Origin: JAZKHE01 sp040385525
Lineage (GTDB): Bacteria; Bacteroidota; Bacteroidia; UBA4408
Direction of reading: 5' to 3'
DNA length: 64,000 nucleotides
Assembly: GCA_040385525.1 (NCBI GenBank)
Contig: JAZKHE010000005.1
Coordinates: 62,001-126,000, forward strand
Below, in pieces: positions 24,949-32,830 of this stretch (its first letter is position 1; every line of letters starts with the position of its first letter). Under the pieces are notes generated by a model that saw nothing but the letters and a program-made list of their open reading frames with translations, searched no databases and was not told the DNA's origin. The position numbers were made by a program, and so were the translations under genes.

Positions 24949-25800
24949 TTATGGAATTAAAACGATATTATCCAACAGTCTTACGTTGCCAGCTTTCACA
25001 ACTATAAATCCCATAACACTATTTGAATCGTTCCACTTTTCAATGCTTTTAAGCGAATAAGTGTCAGCAATTTCAAAATACTCTAACGATAAAGTTTCAA
25101 TTTTATTTATTTCTGTTTTTACCCAATCTTTAAGTTGAGCAACATTCATTGATTTTGTAAGCAATTTAGCTTCAGATAGTATTCTGTATATATTCGCCGA
25201 ATTTTTTCTTTCAAGTTCGTTGAGTAAAGTATTTCGCGAACTCATGGCTAAACCATCATTTTCTCTAATAATAGGACAGCCTATTACCTCAATAGCCATT
25301 TTTTCTTGCTCCACCATTTTTCTAACAACAGCCAGTTGCTGAAAATCTTTTTCGCCAAAATAAGCTTTGTTTGGTTTAACAATTTCAAAAAGTTTTTTTA
25401 CAACAATACCCACACCATTAAAGTGTCCTGGTCTTTGTTTGCCTTCCATTAAAGTATCAAGCTCACCAAAAGTCATATTGTCTTTTTCGGTAACAGGTTC
25501 TGGATACATTTCTAGGGCTGTTGGTACAAAAACCACGTCGCAAGCTACTTCTTCGAGTAATTTTAAATCACTATCTAAGGTTCGCGGGTATTTTGTTAAA
25601 TCGCTGGGATTGTTGAATTGTATGGGGTTTACAAAAATACTGCAAACTACAATGTCGTTTTCTGCTTTGGCTTTTTCAACTAGAGATACGTGTCCGGAGT
25701 GTAAAGCACCCATTGTAGGTGCAAAACCAATTTTTTTTCCTTTTAACTGCTCACTTTTTAAATAATCAGCAATTTCTGTCTTCAATTTAAATACTTTCAT
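24949..25800 (-). CDS. panC: Pantothenate synthetase
   Basis: The enzyme joins pantoate and beta-alanine using ATP. PTMGALHSGHVSL (28-40) is the ATP/HIGH motif, FVNPIQFNNPSDLTKYPR binds pantoate, and GEKDFQQL and SSRNTLL are further signatures. ATG 25800 (283 aa) is chosen because MKVFKLKTEI is the usual start; an upstream in-frame extension overlaps the divergent promoter region. It is the first gene of the panC-panD-flippase-hldE-radA operon. Confidence 0.95.
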   Translation of the reverse strand: MKVFKLKTEIADYLKSEQLKGKKIGFAPTMGALHSGHVSLVEKAKAENDIVVCSIFVNPIQFNNPSDLTKYPRTLDSDLKLLEEVACDVVFVPTALEMYPEPVTEKDNMTFGELDTLMEGKQRPGHFNGVGIVVKKLFEIVKPNKAYFGEKDFQQLAVVRKMVEQEKMAIEVIGCPIIRENDGLAMSSRNTLLNELERKNSANIYRILSEAKLLTKSMNVAQLKDWVKTEINKIETLSLEYFEIADTYSLKSIEKWNDSNSVMGFIVVKAGNVRLLDNIVLIP

Positions 25801-25848
25801 CGTGCGTGGTAAGCCTTTAAGCGTAAGGGTTTTTACGTAGAAATGTGG

Positions 25849-25856
25849 CAAAGCTA
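25849..25856 (-). promoter_or_regulatory. Promoter -7 box for panC operon
   Basis: TAGCTTTG on the minus strand matches TAnnTTTG and lies 48 bases before the panC ATG. The -33 position carries ATG rather than TTG. It is divergent to the promoter of the next gene. Confidence 0.45.
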
Positions 25857-25867
25857 ATATTAAAACT

Positions 25868-25898
25868 TGAATGTTAGCATAATTTGTTGTATTTTTGC
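25868..25898 (+). promoter_or_regulatory. Promoter for GT5 gene
   Basis: TTG (25868-25870), 20-base spacer, TATTTTTG (25891-25898): both Bacteroidota boxes are exact. It lies 20 bases before the ATG at 25919. Confidence 0.7.
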
Positions 25899-25918
25899 AG
25901 TCAATTTCTAATCTCAAT

Positions 25919-26749
25919 ATGAAGAAAGCTAAGATTCTTTACGTTTCGCAGGAAATTTTTCCTTACCTGGACGAAACTCACATGTCAACAATTGGTCGTA
26001 ACTTACCACAAGGAATACAAGAAAAAGGAAGAGAGATAAGAACTTTTATGCCTCGTTTTGGGTGTATAAATGAACGTAGAAATCAATTACACGAAGTAAT
26101 TCGATTGTCGGGCATGAATATTATAATAGATGATTCTGATCATCCTTTAATAATAAAGGTTGCTTCAATACAAGCAGCTCGTATGCAAGTTTATTTTATT
26201 GATAACGAAGAGTTTTTTCAACGAAAATCAACATTAAATGACGCTAAAACCAATGAGTTTTTTGCTGATAATGATGAGCGTTCAATTTTCTTTTGTAGAG
26301 GCGTAATCGAAACAGTAAAAAAATTAGGTTGGGCTCCCGATGTAATTCATTGCCATGGCTGGTTTACAGCACCTATGGGCGTTATGATTAAAAAAATGTA
26401 CAAAGACGACCCAATGTTTGCCGATACAAAAATTGTGTATTCTGTTTACGATAACGAATTCGAAAATTCGTTAAATCCTAAGTTTCCTATTAAGTTAGCA
26501 AACAACGGAATTACGGCTGGTGATGTTAAGAAATTAAAAGATCCAACTTTTGTAAACGTAAATAAATTTGCAATGGATATTGCTGATGGAATTGTAAAAG
26601 CATCAGAAACTATTCATAACGATTTAGATAAATACATTAAAACGTTAGGTAAACCAACTTTGGAATACAAAACTACTGAAGAATACATTGAGGCTTGCTC
26701 AAACTTTTACGATGAAGTGTTGAGTGATGTGCCAGTTTTGGCTGAATAA
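25919..26749 (+). CDS. GT5 starch/glycogen-synthase-like protein, N-terminal domain only
   Basis: This 276-aa protein covers only the N-terminal Rossmann half of GT5 glycosyltransferases: AKILYVSQEIFPYLDETHMS, a degraded KxGG region (STIGRNLPQGIQEKG), VYFIDNEEFFQR and the APDVIHCHGWFTAPMGVM block. The C-terminal GT-B nucleotide-sugar domain is absent. The next gene begins eight bases later, so this is not a frameshift. Catalysis as a glycogen synthase is therefore doubtful. It is likely the start of a GT5-DUF4270-glmS operon. Start ATG 25919 fits the strong upstream promoter. Confidence 0.75.
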   Translation: MKKAKILYVSQEIFPYLDETHMSTIGRNLPQGIQEKGREIRTFMPRFGCINERRNQLHEVIRLSGMNIIIDDSDHPLIIKVASIQAARMQVYFIDNEEFFQRKSTLNDAKTNEFFADNDERSIFFCRGVIETVKKLGWAPDVIHCHGWFTAPMGVMIKKMYKDDPMFADTKIVYSVYDNEFENSLNPKFPIKLANNGITAGDVKKLKDPTFVNVNKFAMDIADGIVKASETIHNDLDKYIKTLGKPTLEYKTTEEYIEACSNFYDEVLSDVPVLAE

Positions 26750-26756
26750 CTTATTT

Positions 26757-28109
26757 ATGAAAATTAACTTTGCAAAGCAATATCAAATGTTGCGGAATTC
26801 CATATGGAGTTCCGCAAATTTGTTTTATAAACCATTATTTTTTGTGCTTTTTTTTGTAGGAATACAATCTTGCAAAGAGCCTAATGGCATTGGTTTAGAG
26901 GTGCAACCTGAATCAGAAAAATTTGATGTTAATACAGGTACAAGCAATAATTTTATTTCGTATTCAGTAAAAGAATCGGCTCAACGTTCTGATGAAACTT
27001 CTCAAAATATGTTGGGTAGTTACAACGATCCAATTTTTGGAAATGTAAAAGCTGGTTTTTTAACCCAATTTATTTTATCGCAAAATGCTCCCGATTTTGG
27101 TTCATCACCAACCGTTGATTCTGTTGTGCTGAGTTTACCTTATTTAGGATATTATGGAAGTTATTCAGGCGCAGAAAACAAACAACGTTTTCAGGTTTAT
27201 CAAGTGGCTAAACATATTTACAAGGACAGCGTTTACTATTCTAATTTAAATGTAAATAGTTATATAAACACTACACCGCTTGCTGATACTCTTGTTCAAT
27301 CAGACCCAATTACGCCAATAACAATTGAAGGAAATACGTTAGCAGCGCAGTTAAGAATTAAATTGAATAAATCTTTTGGCGAAGCTTTAATGAGTTCAGC
27401 TAATGCGCCTTATTTAAACACAAGTGGCGATTTTTTAAATTATCTGCAAGGTTTGTATGTAACGGTTAGCAATGCTAATCAGGCATCTGGAGCAGGTGCA
27501 ATTTATAATTTCGATTTATTAAATGCCGAATCAAAAGTAACTTTGTATTTTAAAAATGCCGCAGGCACAGGAAAATACACATTAATTATTTCGTCAGATT
27601 GTGCCAGAATAGGAATATTTGAAACCGATTATTCAAGTGCAATAGACGTGTCAGGTCAGTTAACAGACGCAACTAAAGGCCAGCAACAATTTTATTTGCA
27701 ATCGATGGGCGGTTTAAAAGGAAAAATAGAATTACCTGTTTTAAAATCCTTAAAAGATTCAATGCCAGTTGCAATAAACCAAGCCGAAATTACTTTTAAA
27801 GTAAAAGACGGAACTTCATCAAGTTTTGCAGTGCCAGCTAGATTATATTTAACCCGAATAAATGCTGATGGTTCAGTAGCTTTTGTTTCCGATCAAACAG
27901 AAGGAGATGCCTATTATGGAGGGATTTATAATGCTGCTACACAAGAATATACTTTTAATATGGCACGATATTTTCAGCAAGTAGTTTCTGGAAAATATCA
28001 AGATTATGGCTTATATTTGTTAGTAGGAGGTTCGTCTGTTACAGCAAACCGAGTGGTGCTGAATGGCGGCGACCAAATTAAAATTAAAATGACTTATACA
28101 AAATTGTAA
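26757..28109 (+). CDS. DUF4270 lipoprotein
   Basis: This secreted lipoprotein has a hydrophobic segment ending in a lipobox (FVGIQSC, Cys about residue 38 from ATG 26757). An all-beta DUF4270 body follows, with SYSVKESAQRSDETSQNMLGSYNDPIFGNVKAGF (shortened: MLGSYNDPIFGNVKAGF) near the N-terminus. The family is widespread in Bacteroidota next to glmS and of unknown function. The start is uncertain: ATG 26757 or 26787 gives a long pre-lipobox region, while TTG 26820 gives an ordinary 18-residue lipoprotein signal. A 28-base palindrome covers 26790-26817. glmS follows by five bases. Confidence 0.8.
   Translation: MKINFAKQYQMLRNSIWSSANLFYKPLFFVLFFVGIQSCKEPNGIGLEVQPESEKFDVNTGTSNNFISYSVKESAQRSDETSQNMLGSYNDPIFGNVKAGFLTQFILSQNAPDFGSSPTVDSVVLSLPYLGYYGSYSGAENKQRFQVYQVAKHIYKDSVYYSNLNVNSYINTTPLADTLVQSDPITPITIEGNTLAAQLRIKLNKSFGEALMSSANAPYLNTSGDFLNYLQGLYVTVSNANQASGAGAIYNFDLLNAESKVTLYFKNAAGTGKYTLIISSDCARIGIFETDYSSAIDVSGQLTDATKGQQQFYLQSMGGLKGKIELPVLKSLKDSMPVAINQAEITFKVKDGTSSSFAVPARLYLTRINADGSVAFVSDQTEGDAYYGGIYNAATQEYTFNMARYFQQVVSGKYQDYGLYLLVGGSSVTANRVVLNGGDQIKIKMTYTKL
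26790..26817 (+). repeat. 28-base near-perfect palindrome at DUF4270 gene start
   Basis: TTGCGGAATTCCA (26790-26802) pairs with TGGAGTTCCGCAA (26805-26817) with one T-G wobble. A weak T-rich stretch follows. It may be a terminator or attenuator between the GT5 and DUF4270 genes. Confidence 0.65.
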
Positions 28110-28114
28110 ATAAT

Positions 28115-29953
28115 ATGTGTGGAATTGTTGCTTACATCGGAAAAAAAGAAGCTTATCCAATAATTATAAAAGGCTTACACAGATTAGAATATAGAGGTTA
28201 TGACAGTGCTGGTGTTGCACTTTTAAATAGCCAACTAAACGTTTATAAATGCAAAGGAAAAGTTTCTGATTTAGAAGCGCATATTGGTAGTGCTGATATT
28301 ACGGGCACAATGGGAATTGGGCATACACGTTGGGCTACACATGGTGTACCAAGCGATAATAACGCGCATCCACATTATTCTGAATCTAAAGATTTGGTGT
28401 TAATTCATAATGGTATTATTGAAAATTACGCCACTATAAAAAAAGAATTACAAAAAAGGGGTCATACTTTTTTAAGCGAAACCGATACCGAAGTTTTGGT
28501 TCACTTAATTGAAGATATTCAACAAAAAGAAAAACTAGATTTAGTTGAAGCTGTGCGTTTGGCTTTAAATCAGGTGGTTGGAGCTTATGCAATTGTTGTT
28601 ATGAGCAAACATAACGATCAGCAGCTTGTTGCAGCAAAAAAAGGAAGCCCTTTGGTTATTGGTATTGGTAAAGACGAATTCTTTTTAGCATCTGATGCAA
28701 CACCAATTATTGAATACACAAAAAATGTTGTGTATTTAGAAGAAGAAGAAATTGCTGTTTTAAACAGAGGAGAAGAAATTAAAATTATCAACATAAAAAA
28801 CCAACAAAAAACTCCATACATACAAGAGTTAGAAATGAACTTAGAAGCCATTGAAAAAGGCGGATACGAGCATTTTATGTTGAAAGAAATATTTGAGCAA
28901 CCGCGCTCTATTTTAGATAGCATGCGTGGCAGAATTAATGTAAACGAAGGCACCGTAAATTTGGGTGGAATTTCGGATTACATGCAAAAAATATTAAATG
29001 CCGACAGAATAATTATTGTGGGTTGTGGCACATCTTGGCACGCTGGTTTAGTAGGAGAGTATTTGTTTGAAGATTTAGCAAGAATTCCCGTTGAGGTAGA
29101 ATACGCATCAGAATTTCGATACAGAAATCCAATTATTGGCGAAAAAGATGTAGTAATTGCAATTTCGCAATCAGGAGAAACTGCCGATACTTTAGCTGCA
29201 ATTGAATTAGCAAAATCTAAAGGCGCAACCATTTTAGGAATTTGTAATGTAGCCGGTTCATCAATTGCTCGTGCTACACATGCTGGTTCATACACGCACG
29301 CGGGTCCAGAAATTGGAGTAGCATCTACAAAAGCATTTACTGCACAAGTAACAGTGTTAACTTTAATGGCATTAAATATTGCACAAAGAAAAGGTACAAT
29401 TAATAAATCGCGCATGCACCAATTGCTTAGCGAATTAGAATCTTTGCCAGCAAAAATTGAAAAAGCTTTACAAAACAACGATCAGCTATTGTATTTGGCA
29501 AACATTTACAAAGACTCTCGCAATGCGTTGTATTTAGGCAGAGGTTACAGTTTTCCTGTTGCATTAGAAGGCGCTTTAAAATTAAAAGAAATATCATACA
29601 TACACGCCGAAGGTTATCCTGCTGCCGAAATGAAACACGGACCTATTGCTTTAATTGATGAAGAAATGCCGGTTTTTGTAATTGCAACAAAAGGTGCTAA
29701 TTACGAAAAAGTAGTAAGCAATATTCAAGAAGTAAAAGCAAGAAAAGGAAGTATTATTGCTGTAGTTACCGAAGGTGATGTAAACGTAAAAGAAATTGCA
29801 GACTATGTAATTGAAATACCAGAAACAGACGATGTTTTGGTGCCTTTAATTTCTGTTATTCCATTGCAATTATTATCTTACCACATGGCTGTTTTAAGAG
29901 GCTGCAATGTAGATCAACCAAGAAACTTAGCTAAGTCGGTAACGGTAGAATAA
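28115..29953 (+). CDS. glmS: Glutamine-fructose-6-phosphate aminotransferase (isomerizing)
   Basis: The enzyme makes glucosamine-6-phosphate from fructose-6-phosphate and glutamine, the entry to amino-sugar synthesis. The N-terminal Ntn glutaminase domain starts with the catalytic Cys2 (MCGIVAYIG) and has RLEYRGYDSAG and GHTRWATHG. Two SIS domains follow (IVGCGTSWHAG, AISQSGETADT, then YLGRGYSFPVALEGALKLKE). The C-terminus DQPRNLAKSVTVE is intact. At 612 aa it is full length. No glmS ribozyme is seen upstream; the gap to the previous gene is five bases. Confidence 0.97.
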   Translation: MCGIVAYIGKKEAYPIIIKGLHRLEYRGYDSAGVALLNSQLNVYKCKGKVSDLEAHIGSADITGTMGIGHTRWATHGVPSDNNAHPHYSESKDLVLIHNGIIENYATIKKELQKRGHTFLSETDTEVLVHLIEDIQQKEKLDLVEAVRLALNQVVGAYAIVVMSKHNDQQLVAAKKGSPLVIGIGKDEFFLASDATPIIEYTKNVVYLEEEEIAVLNRGEEIKIINIKNQQKTPYIQELEMNLEAIEKGGYEHFMLKEIFEQPRSILDSMRGRINVNEGTVNLGGISDYMQKILNADRIIIVGCGTSWHAGLVGEYLFEDLARIPVEVEYASEFRYRNPIIGEKDVVIAISQSGETADTLAAIELAKSKGATILGICNVAGSSIARATHAGSYTHAGPEIGVASTKAFTAQVTVLTLMALNIAQRKGTINKSRMHQLLSELESLPAKIEKALQNNDQLLYLANIYKDSRNALYLGRGYSFPVALEGALKLKEISYIHAEGYPAAEMKHGPIALIDEEMPVFVIATKGANYEKVVSNIQEVKARKGSIIAVVTEGDVNVKEIADYVIEIPETDDVLVPLISVIPLQLLSYHMAVLRGCNVDQPRNLAKSVTVE

Positions 29954-30040
29954 AGTATTAATGTAACTTTTTGTAAAAGTTATGTAATTTATTAGCTACT
30001 TAATTGCTTCATATTTGTATTAAATAAATTAAATGCAAAT

Positions 30041-30733
30041 ATGTGTTTTTCTACAGAAGCTAGTTTTGGTGCGGGCATTGTTTTGTCTGTTATAGGAGTT
30101 GCAACAATTAAACAAGCGCAATCACCATCGTCTTATTTTTTCTCGAGCCTGCCAATTATTTTCGCTTTGCAACAATTTTCTGAGGGCTTTTTGTGGTTGG
30201 CTTTGTCGCATGCATATTTTGCGCCTTTGCAGCAAATCACAACCTATGTTTTTTTATTCTTGGCGCAAATAATTTGGCCTGTATTGGTTCCGTTTTCGAT
30301 ATTGTTATTAGAAAAAAATGAAAAAAGAAAAGTCGCCCTCCGAACAATTCTTTGGGTGGGTATTTTATTAGCTTTATATTTAGGTTATTGTTTAATTAAC
30401 TATAATGTAGAAGCAAAAATTGATGGTTATCACATTGCTTACCAACAAGATTATCCGCCTTCTTTAATAAGCTACGTGGCAATTTCGTACATCATTGCAA
30501 CTATTGCTCCTGCGTTTTTTTCTACCGTTAAAAAAATGAAAATATTGGGTTTCGCTATTTTAATTTCGTCGGTACTTGCCGCTATTTTTTATAAAAATTA
30601 TTTGCTTTCAGTTTGGTGTTTTTTCGCTTCAATTATAAGCATTCTTGTGTATGTTATTGTTAATCAAAACAAAAAAATAATGATTAAAAATTTTTCAAAA
30701 TCGGTTCAGTTTTATAGAACAACTGATGTTTAG
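30041..30733 (+). CDS. Multi-pass membrane protein (DUF6629-like)
   Basis: The 230-aa protein is almost entirely hydrophobic, with about seven membrane segments. The opening MCFSTEASFGAGIVLSVIGV is the family's hallmark (CFSxxASFxAG), and QQFSEGFLWLAL follows in helix two. Its function is unknown. It stands alone after glmS, 87 bases from the glmS stop. Confidence 0.72.
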   Translation: MCFSTEASFGAGIVLSVIGVATIKQAQSPSSYFFSSLPIIFALQQFSEGFLWLALSHAYFAPLQQITTYVFLFLAQIIWPVLVPFSILLLEKNEKRKVALRTILWVGILLALYLGYCLINYNVEAKIDGYHIAYQQDYPPSLISYVAISYIIATIAPAFFSTVKKMKILGFAILISSVLAAIFYKNYLLSVWCFFASIISILVYVIVNQNKKIMIKNFSKSVQFYRTTDV

Positions 30734-30772
30734 ATTAAAATAAAATTACAAACACACATTAAATTAATTTGT

Positions 30773-31291
30773 ATGAAAAATTTAGTTCTTTTAATTGCAT
30801 TTGTATTAGTAGCTAACATCGTTACTGCTCAAGACACGCTAACTGATAAAAAAGATGTACAGTTAAAATACGGAATAGGAGCTGGAGCAGGTTTTGCTAC
30901 GGGTTACGGATTATCTTTTAGATATGTTCCTAAAAAATTTGGAGCACAAGTTAATTTTGCACCCTTTAAAAATAAAGAGACCGAGCGTTATAGTTTTGGA
31001 GTAACTTTTTTATATACAGTTATAGAAAACAGACTTACTAATTTATTTATTTATCAAGCCAATCATTATTACTATAACTCACAAATGGTTTATGTTTATA
31101 ACGAAACAAAACCAGATGTTACTTTGCAAGAACTGCAAACAGAGCAATATGTAAATAATGGTGTTGGTTTTGGAATAGAAATAATTATGGCAAAAAGAAT
31201 TGGGCTTAATTTAATGGCGGGCTATGCTTTTTATAAAAATTTTAAGCAATTAAATATAACAGGCGAAGCTGCTTTGTACTATAAATTCTAA
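30773..31291 (+). CDS. Small outer-membrane barrel-like protein
   Basis: A signal peptide (1-19, NIVTA-Q) is followed by about 150 residues. GIGAGAGFATGYGLSFRYV and QVNFAPFKNKETERYSFGVTFLY (core YSFGVTFLYTV) form strand pairs, and the protein ends in TGEAALYYKF with a terminal Phe, the mark of a BAM substrate. No family is named. It ends two bases from the opposing TM2-domain gene. Confidence 0.65.
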   Translation: MKNLVLLIAFVLVANIVTAQDTLTDKKDVQLKYGIGAGAGFATGYGLSFRYVPKKFGAQVNFAPFKNKETERYSFGVTFLYTVIENRLTNLFIYQANHYYYNSQMVYVYNETKPDVTLQELQTEQYVNNGVGFGIEIIMAKRIGLNLMAGYAFYKNFKQLNITGEAALYYKF

Positions 31292-31293
31292 AG

Positions 31294-31695
31294 CTATCTA
31301 ATCCACATAAAAAAGTTGGGATTCTCTAAGTAAGGTTGAATATCTTTTGCAAAAAGCAAAACAAAAAAATCAATTATTGGCAACAATAAAAAGCCACCTC
31401 CAAACGTAAAAAGATATAAGGCGGGTATCCATGGTTTTGTGCCTAAATACAAGCGGTGTCCGCCAAGCATTCCTGCTAACACAGTAATAATTAGCGCTAA
31501 CCATTTTTTATCTTCCTTAAAATTTGGCTTAAAGCTTTTGGTTTTTTTAGCAGGTTTTAATTTTAAATGATGTTGAGGTTTAGCGTTGTGTGATAAATTA
31601 AAAAAAGCAGCTGTGTTTTGAGGCACAACTGCTTTAGAAAATGTAAATTGAGGAAGAACAAAGAATAGTATAACTAAAAAAAATCTTCCAATCAT
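31294..31695 (-). CDS. TM2-domain protein with signal peptide
   Basis: This 133-aa protein has an N-terminal signal (1-20, QFTFS), a Lys-rich linker (about 40-60) and a TM2 domain (about 65-115: LAGMLGGHRLYLGTKPWIPALYLFT, core GGHRLYLG, then LLPIIDFFVLLF). TM2 domains consist of two helices around a G-x-H-x-x-Y-L-G turn. Their function in bacteria is unclear. It follows sodA by six bases and is probably co-transcribed. Confidence 0.82.
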   Translation of the reverse strand: MIGRFFLVILFFVLPQFTFSKAVVPQNTAAFFNLSHNAKPQHHLKLKPAKKTKSFKPNFKEDKKWLALIITVLAGMLGGHRLYLGTKPWIPALYLFTFGGGFLLLPIIDFFVLLFAKDIQPYLENPNFFMWIR

Positions 31696-31701
31696 TATTA
31701 A

Positions 31702-32307
31702 TTATTTTGCAGCAGCAAAGTGTTTTGCAACTTGATTCCAGTTAATTACATTCCAAAATGCACCAATATAATCAGGTCTGCGATTTTGATAATTTAAATA
31801 ATAAGCATGTTCCCAAACATCTAAACCTAAAATTGGTGTTCCTTTAACATCTGCAATATCCATTAAAGGATTATCTTGATTTGGAGTTGAAGTAACCACT
31901 AATTTTCCTTCGTGAACAATTAACCAAGCCCAACCTGAGCCAAAACGAGTTGTAGCTGCTTTGTTAAACTCTTCTTTTAATTTGTCTAAAGAGCCAAAAG
32001 TGCTGTTAATTGCAGTTAACAAGTCGCCAGTTGGAGCCCCGCCAGCATTTGGAGCCATAATTTCCCAAAAAAAGCTGTGATTCCAGTGTCCGCCACCATT
32101 ATTTCTAACAGGCATACCAAATTTAGAGATGTTTTTGCAAATATCTTCTAAACTCATTTTTTCAGCATCAGTTCCAGCAATAGCTGCATTTAAATTGGTA
32201 ACATAAGCGTTGTGGTGCTTAGAATGGTGTATTTCCATTGTGCGAGCATCGATATGAGGCTCTAACGCAGTGTATGCGTAAGGTAATTTTGGTAATTCGA
32301 AAGCCAT
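31702..32307 (-). CDS. sodA: Superoxide dismutase, Mn/Fe family (Mn-type residues)
   Basis: The enzyme dismutates superoxide. Metal ligands are His27 (EIHHSKHH), His77 (GGGHWNHSFFW), and Asp and His in DVWEHAYYLNYQNRRPDYI. Second-shell residues are Gly at the GGH position and Gln in TPNQDNPL, the combination usual for Mn-type enzymes, although cambialistic forms exist. At 201 aa it is full length. No signal peptide is present, so it is cytoplasmic. Confidence 0.93.
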   Translation of the reverse strand: MAFELPKLPYAYTALEPHIDARTMEIHHSKHHNAYVTNLNAAIAGTDAEKMSLEDICKNISKFGMPVRNNGGGHWNHSFFWEIMAPNAGGAPTGDLLTAINSTFGSLDKLKEEFNKAATTRFGSGWAWLIVHEGKLVVTSTPNQDNPLMDIADVKGTPILGLDVWEHAYYLNYQNRRPDYIGAFWNVINWNQVAKHFAAAK

Positions 32308-32388
32308 ATTTTTAAATTTTAGGTGTAAAACAATTTATTGTGTAAAGATAAGTACTATACAAATAAGTTGGCTATTTAATAAAAGTTT

Positions 32389-32417
32389 TTGTAGTTACAA
32401 AAATAATACTACCTTTG
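32389..32417 (+). promoter_or_regulatory. Promoter for Ala-rich lipoprotein
   Basis: TTG (32389-32391), 18-base spacer, TACCTTTG (32410-32417): both boxes are exact. A 46-base leader precedes the ATG. Confidence 0.7.
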
Positions 32418-32463
32418 CGCCGAAATTAATCACACAATTATTTATTTTTAACAAAAACACACA

Positions 32464-32694
32464 ATGAAAAAATTTGCATTAATGATGTTTGCTGCTGCTT
32501 CAATTGCAGTAGTATCTTGCGGTCCTTCTGCTGAAGAGAAAGCTAAAATGGAAGCTGCTGCTCAAGCTGCTGCTGATTCAATTATGAAAGCTGCTGAAGC
32601 TGCTATGGCTACTGAAGTTGCTCCTGCTGCTGATTCAACTGCTGCTGCTGCAACTACAACTGAAGCTGCTCCTGCTGCTGAAGCTAAAAAATAA
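32464..32694 (+). CDS. Small alanine-rich lipoprotein
   Basis: This 76-aa protein has a lipoprotein signal (1-18) with lipobox VVSC and Cys19. The mature part is almost only Ala, Glu, Lys and Thr (AEEKAKMEAAAQAAADSIMK, then APAADSTAAAATTTEAAPAA). The first half should be a helix resembling a coiled coil. The Pro-bearing tail is disordered. It has strong promoter boxes and its own terminator, features expected of a highly expressed envelope lipoprotein, perhaps Lpp-like in role. No homologous family is recognised. Confidence 0.75.
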   Translation: MKKFALMMFAAASIAVVSCGPSAEEKAKMEAAAQAAADSIMKAAEAAMATEVAPAADSTAAAATTTEAAPAAEAKK

Positions 32695-32718
32695 TCAGAG
32701 TAATCTGTTTAGAAAGAG

Positions 32719-32747
32719 AAGGAAACTTATGGTTTCCTTTTTTTTTG
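32719..32747 (+). terminator. Intrinsic terminator after Ala-rich lipoprotein
   Basis: AAGGAAAC (32719-32726) pairs with GTTTCCTT (32732-32739) around TTATG, followed by a run of seven T. Confidence 0.85.
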
Positions 32748-32785
32748 CCCAAACTTTTAGGGCAGAAAATAACTAAAGCAAAAAA

Positions 32786-32817
32786 AATCCCGAACAATTT
32801 GTTCGGGATTTTTGTTT
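32786..32817 (-). terminator. Intrinsic terminator for the DPP7-type gene (bidirectional)
   Basis: AATCCCGAAC (32786-32795) pairs with GTTCGGGATT (32801-32810). It is flanked by an A-run on one side and T-rich sequence on the other, so it can act on either strand. It lies 14 bases from the minus-strand peptidase stop. Confidence 0.82.
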
Positions 32818-32830
32818 TAAACTTATTGTA

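Noticed and set aside
25801..25917. Longer panC with 39 extra N-terminal residues
   Set aside because: The extension has no family similarity and overlaps the divergent promoter region; MKVFKLK is the normal start.
25919..28109. Frameshift splitting a full glycogen synthase
   Set aside because: Sequence after the GT5 stop encodes a DUF4270 lipoprotein, not the missing GT-B domain.
28110..28114. glmS ribozyme
   Set aside because: Only five bases separate glmS from the preceding gene, so no ribozyme can fit.
28618..29478. Minus-strand frames inside glmS
   Set aside because: Antisense shadows of an intact conserved enzyme; no signals of their own.
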